Below, in pieces: positions 1 to 6,809 of a DNA stretch of 12,323 nt. This stretch comes from Pedococcus sp. (GTDB lineage Bacteria; Actinomycetota; Actinomycetes; Actinomycetales; Dermatophilaceae). Location of the stretch: contig JAICSZ010000021.1 in assembly GCA_025936615.1 (NCBI GenBank), positions 1-12,323 of the forward strand, in the 5' to 3' direction. How positions within the stretch are numbered: position 1 is the first letter of the stretch; each line of letters starts with the position of its first letter. The position numbers and the translations under genes are program-made. The notes under the pieces are model-generated. The model was not told the DNA's origin, did no database searches, and saw only the letters and a program-made list of their open reading frames with translations.

Positions 1-689
<689 letters not shown>

Positions 690-690
690 C

Positions 691-1449
691 GTGCGACCGG
701 GGCGTGAGCGTGGGCCCAGTGCCGCGGCGGTGAACGACGCGGTCAGCCGGGCAGTCATGCGGCACGTGCTCATCGGGCCACCGCTGCGGTTGTTCACCAG
801 GCTGCAGGTCGAGGGCCGCGCCAACGTGCCCCGCGAGGGTGCCCTCATCGTGGCCTCCAACCACCTGTCCTTCATCGACTCGATCGTGATCCCCCTGGCG
901 TCGGGGCGCCAGGTGCACTTCCTCGGCAAGGCCGAGTACTTCGAGGGCACCGGTCCGCATGGCGCGGCCGTGCGCTGGTTCCACTCGACGGCTGGGACCA
1001 TCCCCGTCGACCGTGCGGACCCCCGGGCGGCGCTGCACTCGCTCGAGCTGGGGGAGGAGGTGCTGCGCAACGGCGGGGCCTTCGGGGTCTACCCCGAGGG
1101 CACGCGCTCACCCGACGGTCGGCTGCACAAGGGCCGCACCGGCGTCGCCCGGATGGCTGTCGCGACCGGGGCCACCCTGCTGCCCTGCGCCGTGGTCGGC
1201 ACCGACAAGGTGCAGCCCCCCGGCTCCAACCGCTTCCGCCCGGCGAAGGTGACGGTCCGGTTCGGGACACCGGTCGACGTGGCAGGTCTGTCCCAGCAGT
1301 TCCAGAAGACGGCCCTCCTGCGCGCGGTCACCGACGCGGTGATGGAGGCCATCGGCGGCCTGTCCGGCCAGGAGAGGTCGAGTCGCTATGCCTCGGACGT
1401 CAAGGCCGAGCTGGCCCGCGACACCTCGGACCGCCCCGACCAGCTGTAG
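691..1449 (+). CDS. plsC: PlsC-type 1-acyl-sn-glycerol-3-phosphate acyltransferase
   Basis: This 252-residue protein has the four acyltransferase blocks in order: NHLSFID (residues 57-63, the catalytic HX4D with H58 and D63), GTIPVDR (102-108), YPEGTRS (134-140, binding the glycerol-phosphate) and LLPCAVVGTDK (163-173). Enzymes of this family move an acyl group from acyl-ACP or acyl-CoA to the sn-2 position of lysophosphatidate to make phosphatidate, at the inner face of the membrane. No clear transmembrane helix is seen, so it is probably peripheral. The GTG at 691 lies 3 bases after guaA, with GGGAG just upstream inside the guaA end. A GTG at 730 would remove 13 poorly conserved residues and cannot be excluded. 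Actinobacteria usually carry several PlsC paralogues, so this copy could use another lysolipid. The C-terminal 40 residues are charged and look variable. Confidence 0.9.
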   Translation: MRPGRERGPSAAAVNDAVSRAVMRHVLIGPPLRLFTRLQVEGRANVPREGALIVASNHLSFIDSIVIPLASGRQVHFLGKAEYFEGTGPHGAAVRWFHSTAGTIPVDRADPRAALHSLELGEEVLRNGGAFGVYPEGTRSPDGRLHKGRTGVARMAVATGATLLPCAVVGTDKVQPPGSNRFRPAKVTVRFGTPVDVAGLSQQFQKTALLRAVTDAVMEAIGGLSGQERSSRYASDVKAELARDTSDRPDQL

Positions 1450-1482
1450 CACCACCACCTGCGGGCGGCCGTTGTCCATGGC

Positions 1483-1881
1483 TCAGGGGGTCACCGTGTC
1501 GCCGTGGCGGTGGGCGACCCGCCACTGGCCGTCCTCGCGTCGGTAGACCGGGGTGGCTCGAAGCGTGTAGGTGCGTGGCTGCCCGTCGACGGAGGCGGAA
1601 GTGTGCTCCAACCCAGCGGTGTAGGCCATGTCGCCGACCACGTCGAGCGCCTCCAGCTCGAACTCGTAGGAGGTGCAGTCCGAGAAGCTCTTGCCCAGGT
1701 TGTCGAAGAGCTCGAGCACCTCGGCCTGTCCGTAGGCGTTCCGCCAGGCTCCCAGCACGCTGACGGGCTCGCGCCGGGACCACAGCGCCCGCCTCGGGCC
1801 CGGATCCCCGTTGTGCAGGGCGAGCTCCGCCTCGTAGAGGGAGGTCCGCACCCAGGACACGAACTCGTCGCGGTCGGCCAT
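1483..1881 (-). CDS. SnoaL/DUF4440-like (NTF2-fold) small protein
   Basis: The protein has 132 residues. It has the pattern of an NTF2-fold protein: an N-terminal helix (MADRDEFVSWVRTSLYEAEL), a middle section with GAWRNAYGQAEVLELFDNLG, and C-terminal strands ending in YTLRATPVYRREDGQWRVAH, the usual signature of SnoaL-like ketosteroid-isomerase-type proteins. Members bind or isomerise small molecules, or have no known activity; no substrate can be inferred here. The frame stays open far upstream, antisense to murT. I chose the ATG at 1881 because it begins the fold, is preceded by TGGGG, and leaves an intergenic space before the divergent murT. Its end faces plsC tail to tail, 33 bases apart. 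No partner gene is evident, so it is probably monocistronic. Confidence 0.82.
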   Translation of the reverse strand: MADRDEFVSWVRTSLYEAELALHNGDPGPRRALWSRREPVSVLGAWRNAYGQAEVLELFDNLGKSFSDCTSYEFELEALDVVGDMAYTAGLEHTSASVDGQPRTYTLRATPVYRREDGQWRVAHRHGDTVTP

Positions 1882-1931
1882 CGCCCCAGCATGCTCGTGG
1901 CCTGTGGCCGTCGTACAGTCCTTCCTGCCGG

Positions 1932-1947
1932 CCGGGGGCCCCCCCGG
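1932..1947. repeat. GC-only inverted repeat between divergent genes
   Basis: CCGGGGG at 1932-1938 and CCCCCGG at 1941-1947 form 7-bp arms around a 2-base centre. The element lies in the 112-bp space between the divergent SnoaL-like gene and murT, about 35 bases upstream of the murT -10 box. It could be a regulator site or simply GC-rich composition. There is no T-tract on either side, so it does not look like an intrinsic terminator. Confidence 0.4.
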
Positions 1948-1955
1948 TATGCCGC
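1947..1955 (+). repeat. GTATGCCGC motif, first of five exact copies
   Basis: This 9-mer occurs here in intergenic DNA and again at 8242-8250 and 9657-9665. Its complement GCGGCATAC occurs at 3323-3331 and 7661-7669. The shorter core TATGCC/GGCATA also occurs at 1387-1392, 4923-4928 and 9603-9608. In DNA this poor in A and T such recurrence is unexpected. The copies lie in different genes, strands and reading frames. Function is unknown. Confidence 0.5.
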
Positions 1956-1980
1956 GGGCACGCCCGTGGTGGGGGGCAGT

Positions 1981-1986
1981 TAGGGT
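1981..1986 (+). promoter_or_regulatory. -10 box of a probable leaderless murT promoter
   Basis: TAGGGT fits the actinobacterial TANNNT -10 pattern and ends 7 bases before the GTG at 1994, the distance at which transcription normally starts. The murT mRNA would therefore begin at, or within a base of, its start codon. No Shine-Dalgarno sequence is present, which agrees with leaderless initiation. No convincing -35 hexamer is seen 16-18 bases upstream. Confidence 0.55.
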
Positions 1987-1993
1987 TTGGGGC

Positions 1994-3304
1994 GTGCTGA
2001 GGACGACCGCTGCCGTGGTCGCGGGCAAGGCCGCGCGCGCCGCCTCGCGGCTGCGTGGTGGCGGGTCCGCCCTGCCCGGCCTGGTGGCCGAGCGGGTCGA
2101 CCCCGGCTTCCTCGCGCACGCGCTCGCGGACGTGCGCGGCGGGATCGTCGTGGTGAGCGGCACCAATGGCAAGACCACGACGACCAAGATGCTCGTGGCC
2201 GTACTGCGGGCCCACGGCCGCACCGTGTTCACCAACCCGACCGGGTCGAACTTCACCCGTGGCGTCATCTCCTCGATGCTCGGCGAGCTGCCGCTGGGCG
2301 GCCGGCTGGCCGCCGACCTGGCCGTCCTGGAGCTCGACGAGGCGCACGCCCTGAAGTTCGCGTCGACGGTGCGGCCGACACACGCGCTGCTGCTCAACGT
2401 CGCCCGGGACCAGCTCGACCGGTTCGCCGAGATCGACCACACCGCACAGCTGCTCGCGTCGCTGGCCGAGCAGACGACCACCGGGGTGGTGCTCAACCTC
2501 GACGACTCGTTCATCGCACGGATCCGCGACCGGGTGGCCGACGGCGTCGGCGTCACGTGGTTCGGGGTCGACGCCTCGATCGCCGACCGGCTGCCCGAGC
2601 TGCAGGAGCAGGACGTGCGGTCCGACGACGACTTCACGCCACCTGCGCCGGGTCCCGATGACGGGCTGCTCAAGCCGGCCGACGAGCGGGCGTTCTCGGT
2701 CCTGTTCGGGGACAACGGGTCCGGGTCCGTCGGACCGGTGGAGCTCCAGCAGCGCGGGCTGGCCGCGATGATCAACGCGACCGCCGCGACCACGGCCGCA
2801 CGAGCCCTCCTGGGCGAAGACTTCGACCCGACGACCGCGGCCCAGGCGCTGCGCGCCGTGACCCCGCCGTTCGGCCGTGGCGAGGTCGTCATGGTCGACG
2901 GCCATCCGCTGGAGCTGGTGCTCGTCAAGAACCCGGCCGGCTTCACCGTGGCACTCGGCACGTACGGCACGACCCCCGTCGCGACGATGGTTGCCATCAA
3001 CGACAACTACGCCGACGGGCGCGACGTGTCGTGGCTCTACGACGTGTCCTTCGAGTCGCTGCGCGAGCGAGGGGTGTCGCTGACCAGTGGGGTTCGCGGC
3101 TACGACATGGCCCTGCGCCTGCAGTACGACGACGTCCCCGTCGGGGCCGTGGAGACCGACCTCGACCGCGCCCTCGACGCGTTCCTGGGCCGGCACCCTG
3201 ACGAGCCCAAGCGGATCTTCTGCACCTACACCGCGATGATGACGCTGCGCCGCACCCTGGCAGCGCGCTACGACCTACCTGACATCGGCGAGGAGGCGTC
3301 GTGA
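1994..3304 (+). CDS. murT: Lipid II isoglutaminyl synthase, MurT subunit
   Basis: This 436-residue Mur-ligase-family protein is the ATP-dependent subunit of the MurT/GatD complex, which amidates the alpha-carboxyl of D-glutamate in the lipid II stem peptide to D-isoglutamine at the cytoplasmic face. The P-loop GTNGKTTTTK is at residues 56-65, followed by TNPTGSNFTRG and the central block LLLNVARDQLDRF. The C-terminal domain contains NDNYADGRDVSWLYD (336-350). By family knowledge its last Asp (D350) should complete the catalytic triad with GatD Cys and His. Length matches family members (about 437). The GTG at 1994 gives the usual MurT opening (LRTTAAVVAGKAAR); an in-frame ATG at 1904 would lie in promoter DNA and add 30 unrelated residues. 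Unusually, the protein has only one cysteine, so the four-cysteine zinc ribbon of Firmicute MurT is absent. It overlaps gatD by four bases. Confidence 0.95.
   Translation: MLRTTAAVVAGKAARAASRLRGGGSALPGLVAERVDPGFLAHALADVRGGIVVVSGTNGKTTTTKMLVAVLRAHGRTVFTNPTGSNFTRGVISSMLGELPLGGRLAADLAVLELDEAHALKFASTVRPTHALLLNVARDQLDRFAEIDHTAQLLASLAEQTTTGVVLNLDDSFIARIRDRVADGVGVTWFGVDASIADRLPELQEQDVRSDDDFTPPAPGPDDGLLKPADERAFSVLFGDNGSGSVGPVELQQRGLAAMINATAATTAARALLGEDFDPTTAAQALRAVTPPFGRGEVVMVDGHPLELVLVKNPAGFTVALGTYGTTPVATMVAINDNYADGRDVSWLYDVSFESLRERGVSLTSGVRGYDMALRLQYDDVPVGAVETDLDRALDAFLGRHPDEPKRIFCTYTAMMTLRRTLAARYDLPDIGEEAS
3291..3296 (+). promoter_or_regulatory. Ribosome binding site of gatD
   Basis: AGGAGG, a full consensus Shine-Dalgarno sequence, lies inside the last codons of murT, 4 bases before the GTG at 3301. 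It supports that GTG as the gatD start together with the GTGA stop/start overlap. A second candidate, GGAGGG at 3360-3365, sits 10 bases before an in-frame GTG at 3376. Confidence 0.6.
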
Positions 3305-4122
3305 CGGACGCGACCCAGCCACGCGGCATACCGGCTGACGTCCCGATCCCGGGGGAGCCGGAGGGCTCCGCTCGCGTGCCGGACGAGGAGCGCGAGGGCA
3401 AGGGCGTCATCCACGTGGTGCACCTCTACCCGCGCGAGATGAGCATCTACGGCGACCTGGGCAACACCCGCTGCATCGCCGCCCGGATCCGCCGCCACGG
3501 CTATGTTCCGGTCGTGCACCAGCACCACCCCGGCGGCGACTTCCCGGCCGAGGCGCACCTGCTGCTCGGCGGTGGGGGCCAGGACTCCGGGCAGGTGCGT
3601 GTCGAGGAAGACCTCGAGGGCATCGGCGACCGGCTCAGGTCGATGGCGGCGGAAGGGGTGCCCATGCTGATGATCTGCGGGATGTACCAGCTGTTCGGCA
3701 ACGCGTTCATCACCGTCGACGGCAAGCGGCTGCCGGGGCTGGGGATCCTCGACGTGACCACCCAGGGCAACGCCAAGCGGATGATCGGGCCCGTGGTGCT
3801 CGACACCGAGTTCGGCGACGTCGTGGGCTACGAGAACCACTCCGGTTCGACCACGCTCGGCGCGGGGCAGGCGGCGTTCGGCCGGGTGCGGTCGGGGTTC
3901 GGCAACAACGGCACCGACGGCACCGAGGGGGCCCGCGCCGGCAACGTGGTCGGCTCCTACCTGCACGGGCCGATCCTGCCGGCCAACCCTGCACTGGCCG
4001 ACGGGCTCATCGCCCTGGCCGCGGAGCGGGCGACCGGGCGACCCTTCGAGCCCGGCGAGCAGGACGATGGGTTCGCCGACGAGGCGCGCACCCGTCAGGT
4101 CCGCCGGCTCGTCAAGCGGTGA
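3301..4122 (+). CDS. gatD: Lipid II isoglutaminyl synthase, GatD glutaminase subunit
   Basis: This 273-residue CobB/CobQ-type glutamine amidotransferase releases ammonia from glutamine and passes it to MurT for amidation of lipid II. Landmarks are VVHLYPREMSIYGDLGNTRC (39-58), the glycine loop LLLGGGGQDSGQ (88-99), the nucleophile elbow MLMICGMYQLFG (122-133, C126), GYENHSGST (176-184) and the histidine motif SYLHGPIL (219-226, H222). Both visible triad members are intact, and the third Asp is expected from MurT. The GTG at 3301 overlaps the murT stop, indicating translational coupling and matched subunit output. The first 35 residues are a charged, proline-rich extension not seen in typical GatD proteins. 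A GTG at 3376, with its own ribosome site partly hidden in a CGGAG/CTCCG inverted repeat, would give a more usual N-terminus. Residue 10 is an ATA isoleucine, a very rare codon here. Confidence 0.94.
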   Translation: MTDATQPRGIPADVPIPGEPEGSARVPDEEREGKGVIHVVHLYPREMSIYGDLGNTRCIAARIRRHGYVPVVHQHHPGGDFPAEAHLLLGGGGQDSGQVRVEEDLEGIGDRLRSMAAEGVPMLMICGMYQLFGNAFITVDGKRLPGLGILDVTTQGNAKRMIGPVVLDTEFGDVVGYENHSGSTTLGAGQAAFGRVRSGFGNNGTDGTEGARAGNVVGSYLHGPILPANPALADGLIALAAERATGRPFEPGEQDDGFADEARTRQVRRLVKR

Positions 4123-4949
4123 GCGAGCCCCCCGCTCCCTCCGGGCGGGTGCTCGACCTCTTCGCGGTCCCAGCCGACGTGCGGCCGATCCCGGGTGGTC
4201 GCGGAAGGTCGGTCGTGGCCGGTGACCTGGTGCTCTCGCCGGGTCGTGACGCTGCGACGGCACGATGGCTCAACCCGCCCTTGGCCCGGCTCGCCGTCGA
4301 CCTGGACACCAGGGCGCGCCGTCCGCTGCGCATCGCGGTGCCGGTGCCGGCACGTGACGGCTCCTGGGTCGTCGACGGGTGGGGTGCGAGCCGTTACGAG
4401 CCAGACAGCACCCGCTGCCGGGACCTGTCGGTGCTGGTTGCGGCGGGGCGGTTGCTGCACGCGCACCTCGCCCACGCCTTCCCGGTGCGACCACCCCTGG
4501 AGACCCGCCGGGACCAGTGGGCTGCCGCTGAGCGACTCGCCTTCTCGGCGCCACGCCAGCTGGAGGCTGCGGTCGACCCGGACGACCCCCGACACGACCT
4601 GCTCGGGGAGGTCGCCGCCCGGTTGGCCGGCTGTGCCAGCGTGGAGCCGGTGACGGCGCCCGACCAGCTGGTCCACGGCGACCTGGCCGGCAACGTCCTG
4701 CTCGACGCCCGCGGGGTACCGGTGGTCATCGACCTGTCGCCCTACTGGCGGCCGGCGGTGTGGGCCGAGGCGGTCTGCGTGCTGGACGCCGTCCTCTGGC
4801 TGGACGCCGCGCCGAGCGCGCTGGAGCAGTGGGGCAGTGGCGCGAAGCGCGAGGCGATGCTGCGCGCGGTGGCCTTCCGTGTCCTCAGCGACGGCCCTGG
4901 CTGCGCCGTGGAGCAGTACGCTTATGCCGCGGCTGCCCTGCTGGGCTGA
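4119..4949 (+). CDS. Phosphotransferase-like protein coupled to murT-gatD
   Basis: This 276-residue protein looks like a small-molecule kinase of the aminoglycoside-phosphotransferase fold, resembling an actinobacterial family of unknown function (TIGR02569-like, from memory). The catalytic loop is HGDLAGNVL (186-194, with D188 as presumed base and N192), followed by the metal-binding segment VVIDLSPYWRP (202-212, D205). The N-terminal lobe is weakly conserved and no obvious nucleotide-binding lysine stands out. The substrate is unknown. The GTG start overlaps the gatD stop (GTGA) and has no Shine-Dalgarno sequence of its own, so translation probably depends on gatD. The coupling suggests a role in cell-wall precursor metabolism, but that is inference only. 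Its stop lies 3 bases from the stop of the opposing gene. Confidence 0.78.
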   Translation: MSEPPAPSGRVLDLFAVPADVRPIPGGRGRSVVAGDLVLSPGRDAATARWLNPPLARLAVDLDTRARRPLRIAVPVPARDGSWVVDGWGASRYEPDSTRCRDLSVLVAAGRLLHAHLAHAFPVRPPLETRRDQWAAAERLAFSAPRQLEAAVDPDDPRHDLLGEVAARLAGCASVEPVTAPDQLVHGDLAGNVLLDARGVPVVIDLSPYWRPAVWAEAVCVLDAVLWLDAAPSALEQWGSGAKREAMLRAVAFRVLSDGPGCAVEQYAYAAAALLG

Positions 4950-4952
4950 GGT

Positions 4953-6809
4953 TCACCGGCGCTGGACGCGGGTGACTGGACCGCCGCCACCGAACCGGCC
5001 GGGCAGGTCGGCCGTGGGCAACGGCTGCGACGGGTCGGCCAGGACCACGACTGCGCCCGAGGACAGCCCACTGGTGACCTCCGCGAGGCCGTGTCCCACC
5101 GCGCCGATGCCGACCGTGGACGTCGTCTGCCTGCCGTGGCCGAGGATGGTCACCCGGCCCCTGCCACCCACCACGCCGGAGACCGCGGACACCGGGACGG
5201 TGACCACGCCGCGAGCGGTCCCGGTCGTGACGGCGACCGAGGCTCGGGAGCCGGTGGCCAGAGCCAGGGGGGCACGGTCCACCGCCACGGTCACGGGATA
5301 GGTCGGGCTCGTCGAAGCGGTGGAGGACGGCATGACGCCGACCGACTGGATCACCCCGTCCGCGCTGGTCGTGGTGCCTGCGGGGACTGTCTGCGCCACC
5401 TGCCCCACCCGCAGCAGGCCGACCTGGGCGAGGGGGACGTCGACCGTGACCAGGGCGGCGCCGCTGCCGGCCACGACGATGCCCTGGCTGGTACCGACCC
5501 GCTGCCCAGCGCTGATCCCGACGGCGCCGACGGTGCCGGAGACGGGCGCCCGCAGGGTGGCCGCCGCGAGGTCCTGCTGGGCGGAGGAGACGTCCTGCTG
5601 CGCCTGCAGCACGCTCACCTGCGCCGCCGCCGTGGACCCGGCTCCGTTCCGCCCCGTGCTCGTGCCGCTGCTGGCGAGCACCCCGCCGCCGGAGCGGGTC
5701 GTGCTGGCCGACGAGGTGCCCGTGCCTGAGCGCGACGTGCTCGAGGACCCGGTGCCCTGCTCGGCCGCTGTGCGTTGCTGCAGTGAGGTCGCCGCCTTGT
5801 CCAGCGCCCCGGACAGCTGCCGGGCAACCTGCGTCGAGTGCGTCCCGGCCGACAGCGCAGCGGACAGGGAGGCGACACAGGCAGCGACCTGGTCGGCGCT
5901 CGGACCTGTCGGGCCGCTGGTCGGTGTGGTGGTCGGCGTGGTGGTGGGGGTGGTGGTCGGGCTCGGCGTCGTGGTGCCCGTGCCGGTGGCGCTGCCGGGC
6001 GTCGTGGTGGGCGTCGTGGTGGGACCGGGTGTGCCTGGCTGCGTGGTGGTCGAGGAAGCGGTGGTGGTCGGGCCGCTCGTCGTGACTGGGTGCGGCGTCG
6101 CGGACGTCGGTGACGCGCTCTGCTGCGGTCCCGGACCGCGATGGTCATCGTGTCCCGGAGGCGGAGCGGGGGACAGGCCCAAGGGGGCGCACGCGGCGTC
6201 GGCAGCGGCGACAAGCCTGGCCAGCGCGTTCGTCGCAGCGGTGAGCGGGCCGGTGCCGGGCACACTGCCCGCGGACGGACGACTGGAACGGCCGCCCGCC
6301 GAGCGGCCTGCCGAGGCGGCGCGTGACGAGGATGGCGCCGGGGTGTCCGCTGGGGTGGCCGACGCGCTCGGGCTCACGGATGACGCCGGTGTCGCCAGGG
6401 CGGTTCCCGACGCGGCGGCGTCGAGGCCGGCCTGGGCTGCGACGAGCTTTGCCTCGGCGGTCGTCAGTGCGGCGCGCAGGGGAGTGGGGTCCATGGTCGC
6501 GAGCAGCTGGCCCTTGGTCACGTGCTGACCGACGGTCACCGCCACGCTGCTGACCAGTCCTGCGGTCGGGAAGCCCACGGTGTCCTGGTCCGTGCGTTGG
6601 ACGGTCCCGGCGAGCGTCAGCGTCTGGTCGACGTCGCCGGTCGTGGCCCGCGCCGTCACGAGCCCGACGGCGGCCGCGTCCCCTCGCTGGCTCGTGGCGA
6701 ACAGGTAGCCACCTGCCGCAACGAGCGCCGCCGTGAGTGCCACCCCGACGGTCCGCACCACCAGCCGAGGGCTGGGCTCACGCTCGGCCGGCACCGAGTG
6801 CTCCAGCAC
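4953..6809 (-). CDS. Large HlyD/MacA-like adaptor with Ser/Thr/Pro-rich insert
   Basis: This 618-residue protein is the last gene of the ABC-transporter operon. A cytoplasmic N-terminus leads into one transmembrane helix (about 16-37). A lipoyl/barrel-sandwich half follows (about 50-110, with GLVSSVAVTVGQHVTKGQLL), then one coiled-coil arm (111-133). The other arm returns at about 396-418 before the second lipoyl half (LRAPVSGTVGAVGISAGQRV). A beta-barrel and a membrane-proximal domain follow to about 595, and the tail contains RFGGGG. Between the arms lie about 260 residues of low-complexity sequence: Ser/Ala/Pro (133-188), Pro/Thr with TTTP repeats (211-303) and Ser/Thr/Gly (350-395). The conserved-looking islands 189-210 and 304-350 each carry one cysteine, C207 and C311, the only two in the protein. 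The GTG at 6809 overlaps the lipoprotein gene by 32 bases; a GTG at 6794 is possible. The protein is presumably exported and linked to the MacB-like transporter, perhaps reaching into the cell wall. Confidence 0.85.
   Translation of the reverse strand: MLEHSVPAEREPSPRLVVRTVGVALTAALVAAGGYLFATSQRGDAAAVGLVTARATTGDVDQTLTLAGTVQRTDQDTVGFPTAGLVSSVAVTVGQHVTKGQLLATMDPTPLRAALTTAEAKLVAAQAGLDAAASGTALATPASSVSPSASATPADTPAPSSSRAASAGRSAGGRSSRPSAGSVPGTGPLTAATNALARLVAAADAACAPLGLSPAPPPGHDDHRGPGPQQSASPTSATPHPVTTSGPTTTASSTTTQPGTPGPTTTPTTTPGSATGTGTTTPSPTTTPTTTPTTTPTSGPTGPSADQVAACVASLSAALSAGTHSTQVARQLSGALDKAATSLQQRTAAEQGTGSSSTSRSGTGTSSASTTRSGGGVLASSGTSTGRNGAGSTAAAQVSVLQAQQDVSSAQQDLAAATLRAPVSGTVGAVGISAGQRVGTSQGIVVAGSGAALVTVDVPLAQVGLLRVGQVAQTVPAGTTTSADGVIQSVGVMPSSTASTSPTYPVTVAVDRAPLALATGSRASVAVTTGTARGVVTVPVSAVSGVVGGRGRVTILGHGRQTTSTVGIGAVGHGLAEVTSGLSSGAVVVLADPSQPLPTADLPGRFGGGGPVTRVQRR
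5919..5966 (-). repeat. 12-bp tandem repeat encoding Thr-Thr-Thr-Pro units
   Basis: Three near-identical 12-bp units (GGTCGGTGTGGT, GGTCGGCGTGGT, GGTGGGGGTGGT on the + strand) run from 5919 to 5954, with a degenerate fourth to 5966. On the coding strand they give the TTTPTTTP stretch of the large adaptor. Units are multiples of three, so changes in copy number would lengthen or shorten the linker without breaking the frame. Similar GTGGT-rich sequence continues to about 6070. Confidence 0.7.

Noticed and set aside
1931..1948. The GC hairpin as a transcription terminator.
   Set aside because: The loop is too short and no T-run follows on either strand, and it lies between divergent genes where no transcript should end.
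1400..3196. Very long open frames (about 600 and 500 codons) on the minus strand opposite murT.
   Set aside because: They are antisense to a well-recognised gene, have Arg/Gly/His-rich composition typical of shadow frames in GC-rich DNA, and show no domain. Only the C-terminal 132 codons of one of them form a real gene (1483-1881).
4119..4949. Calling the phosphotransferase an aminoglycoside-resistance enzyme.
   Set aside because: Only the general kinase-fold motifs are present. The N-terminal lobe does not match known resistance enzymes, and the neighbours are cell-wall genes, so a resistance call is unsupported.
5919..6070. Repeats that might be a CRISPR array.
   Set aside because: The units are directly abutting 12-mers without spacers, inside a coding region.
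5320..6528. A 402-codon frame on the plus strand opposite the large adaptor, with long Val/Gly-rich stretches.
   Set aside because: It mirrors the Thr/Pro repeats of the adaptor. It lacks recognisable motifs, and the opposite strand has clear HlyD-type domains.
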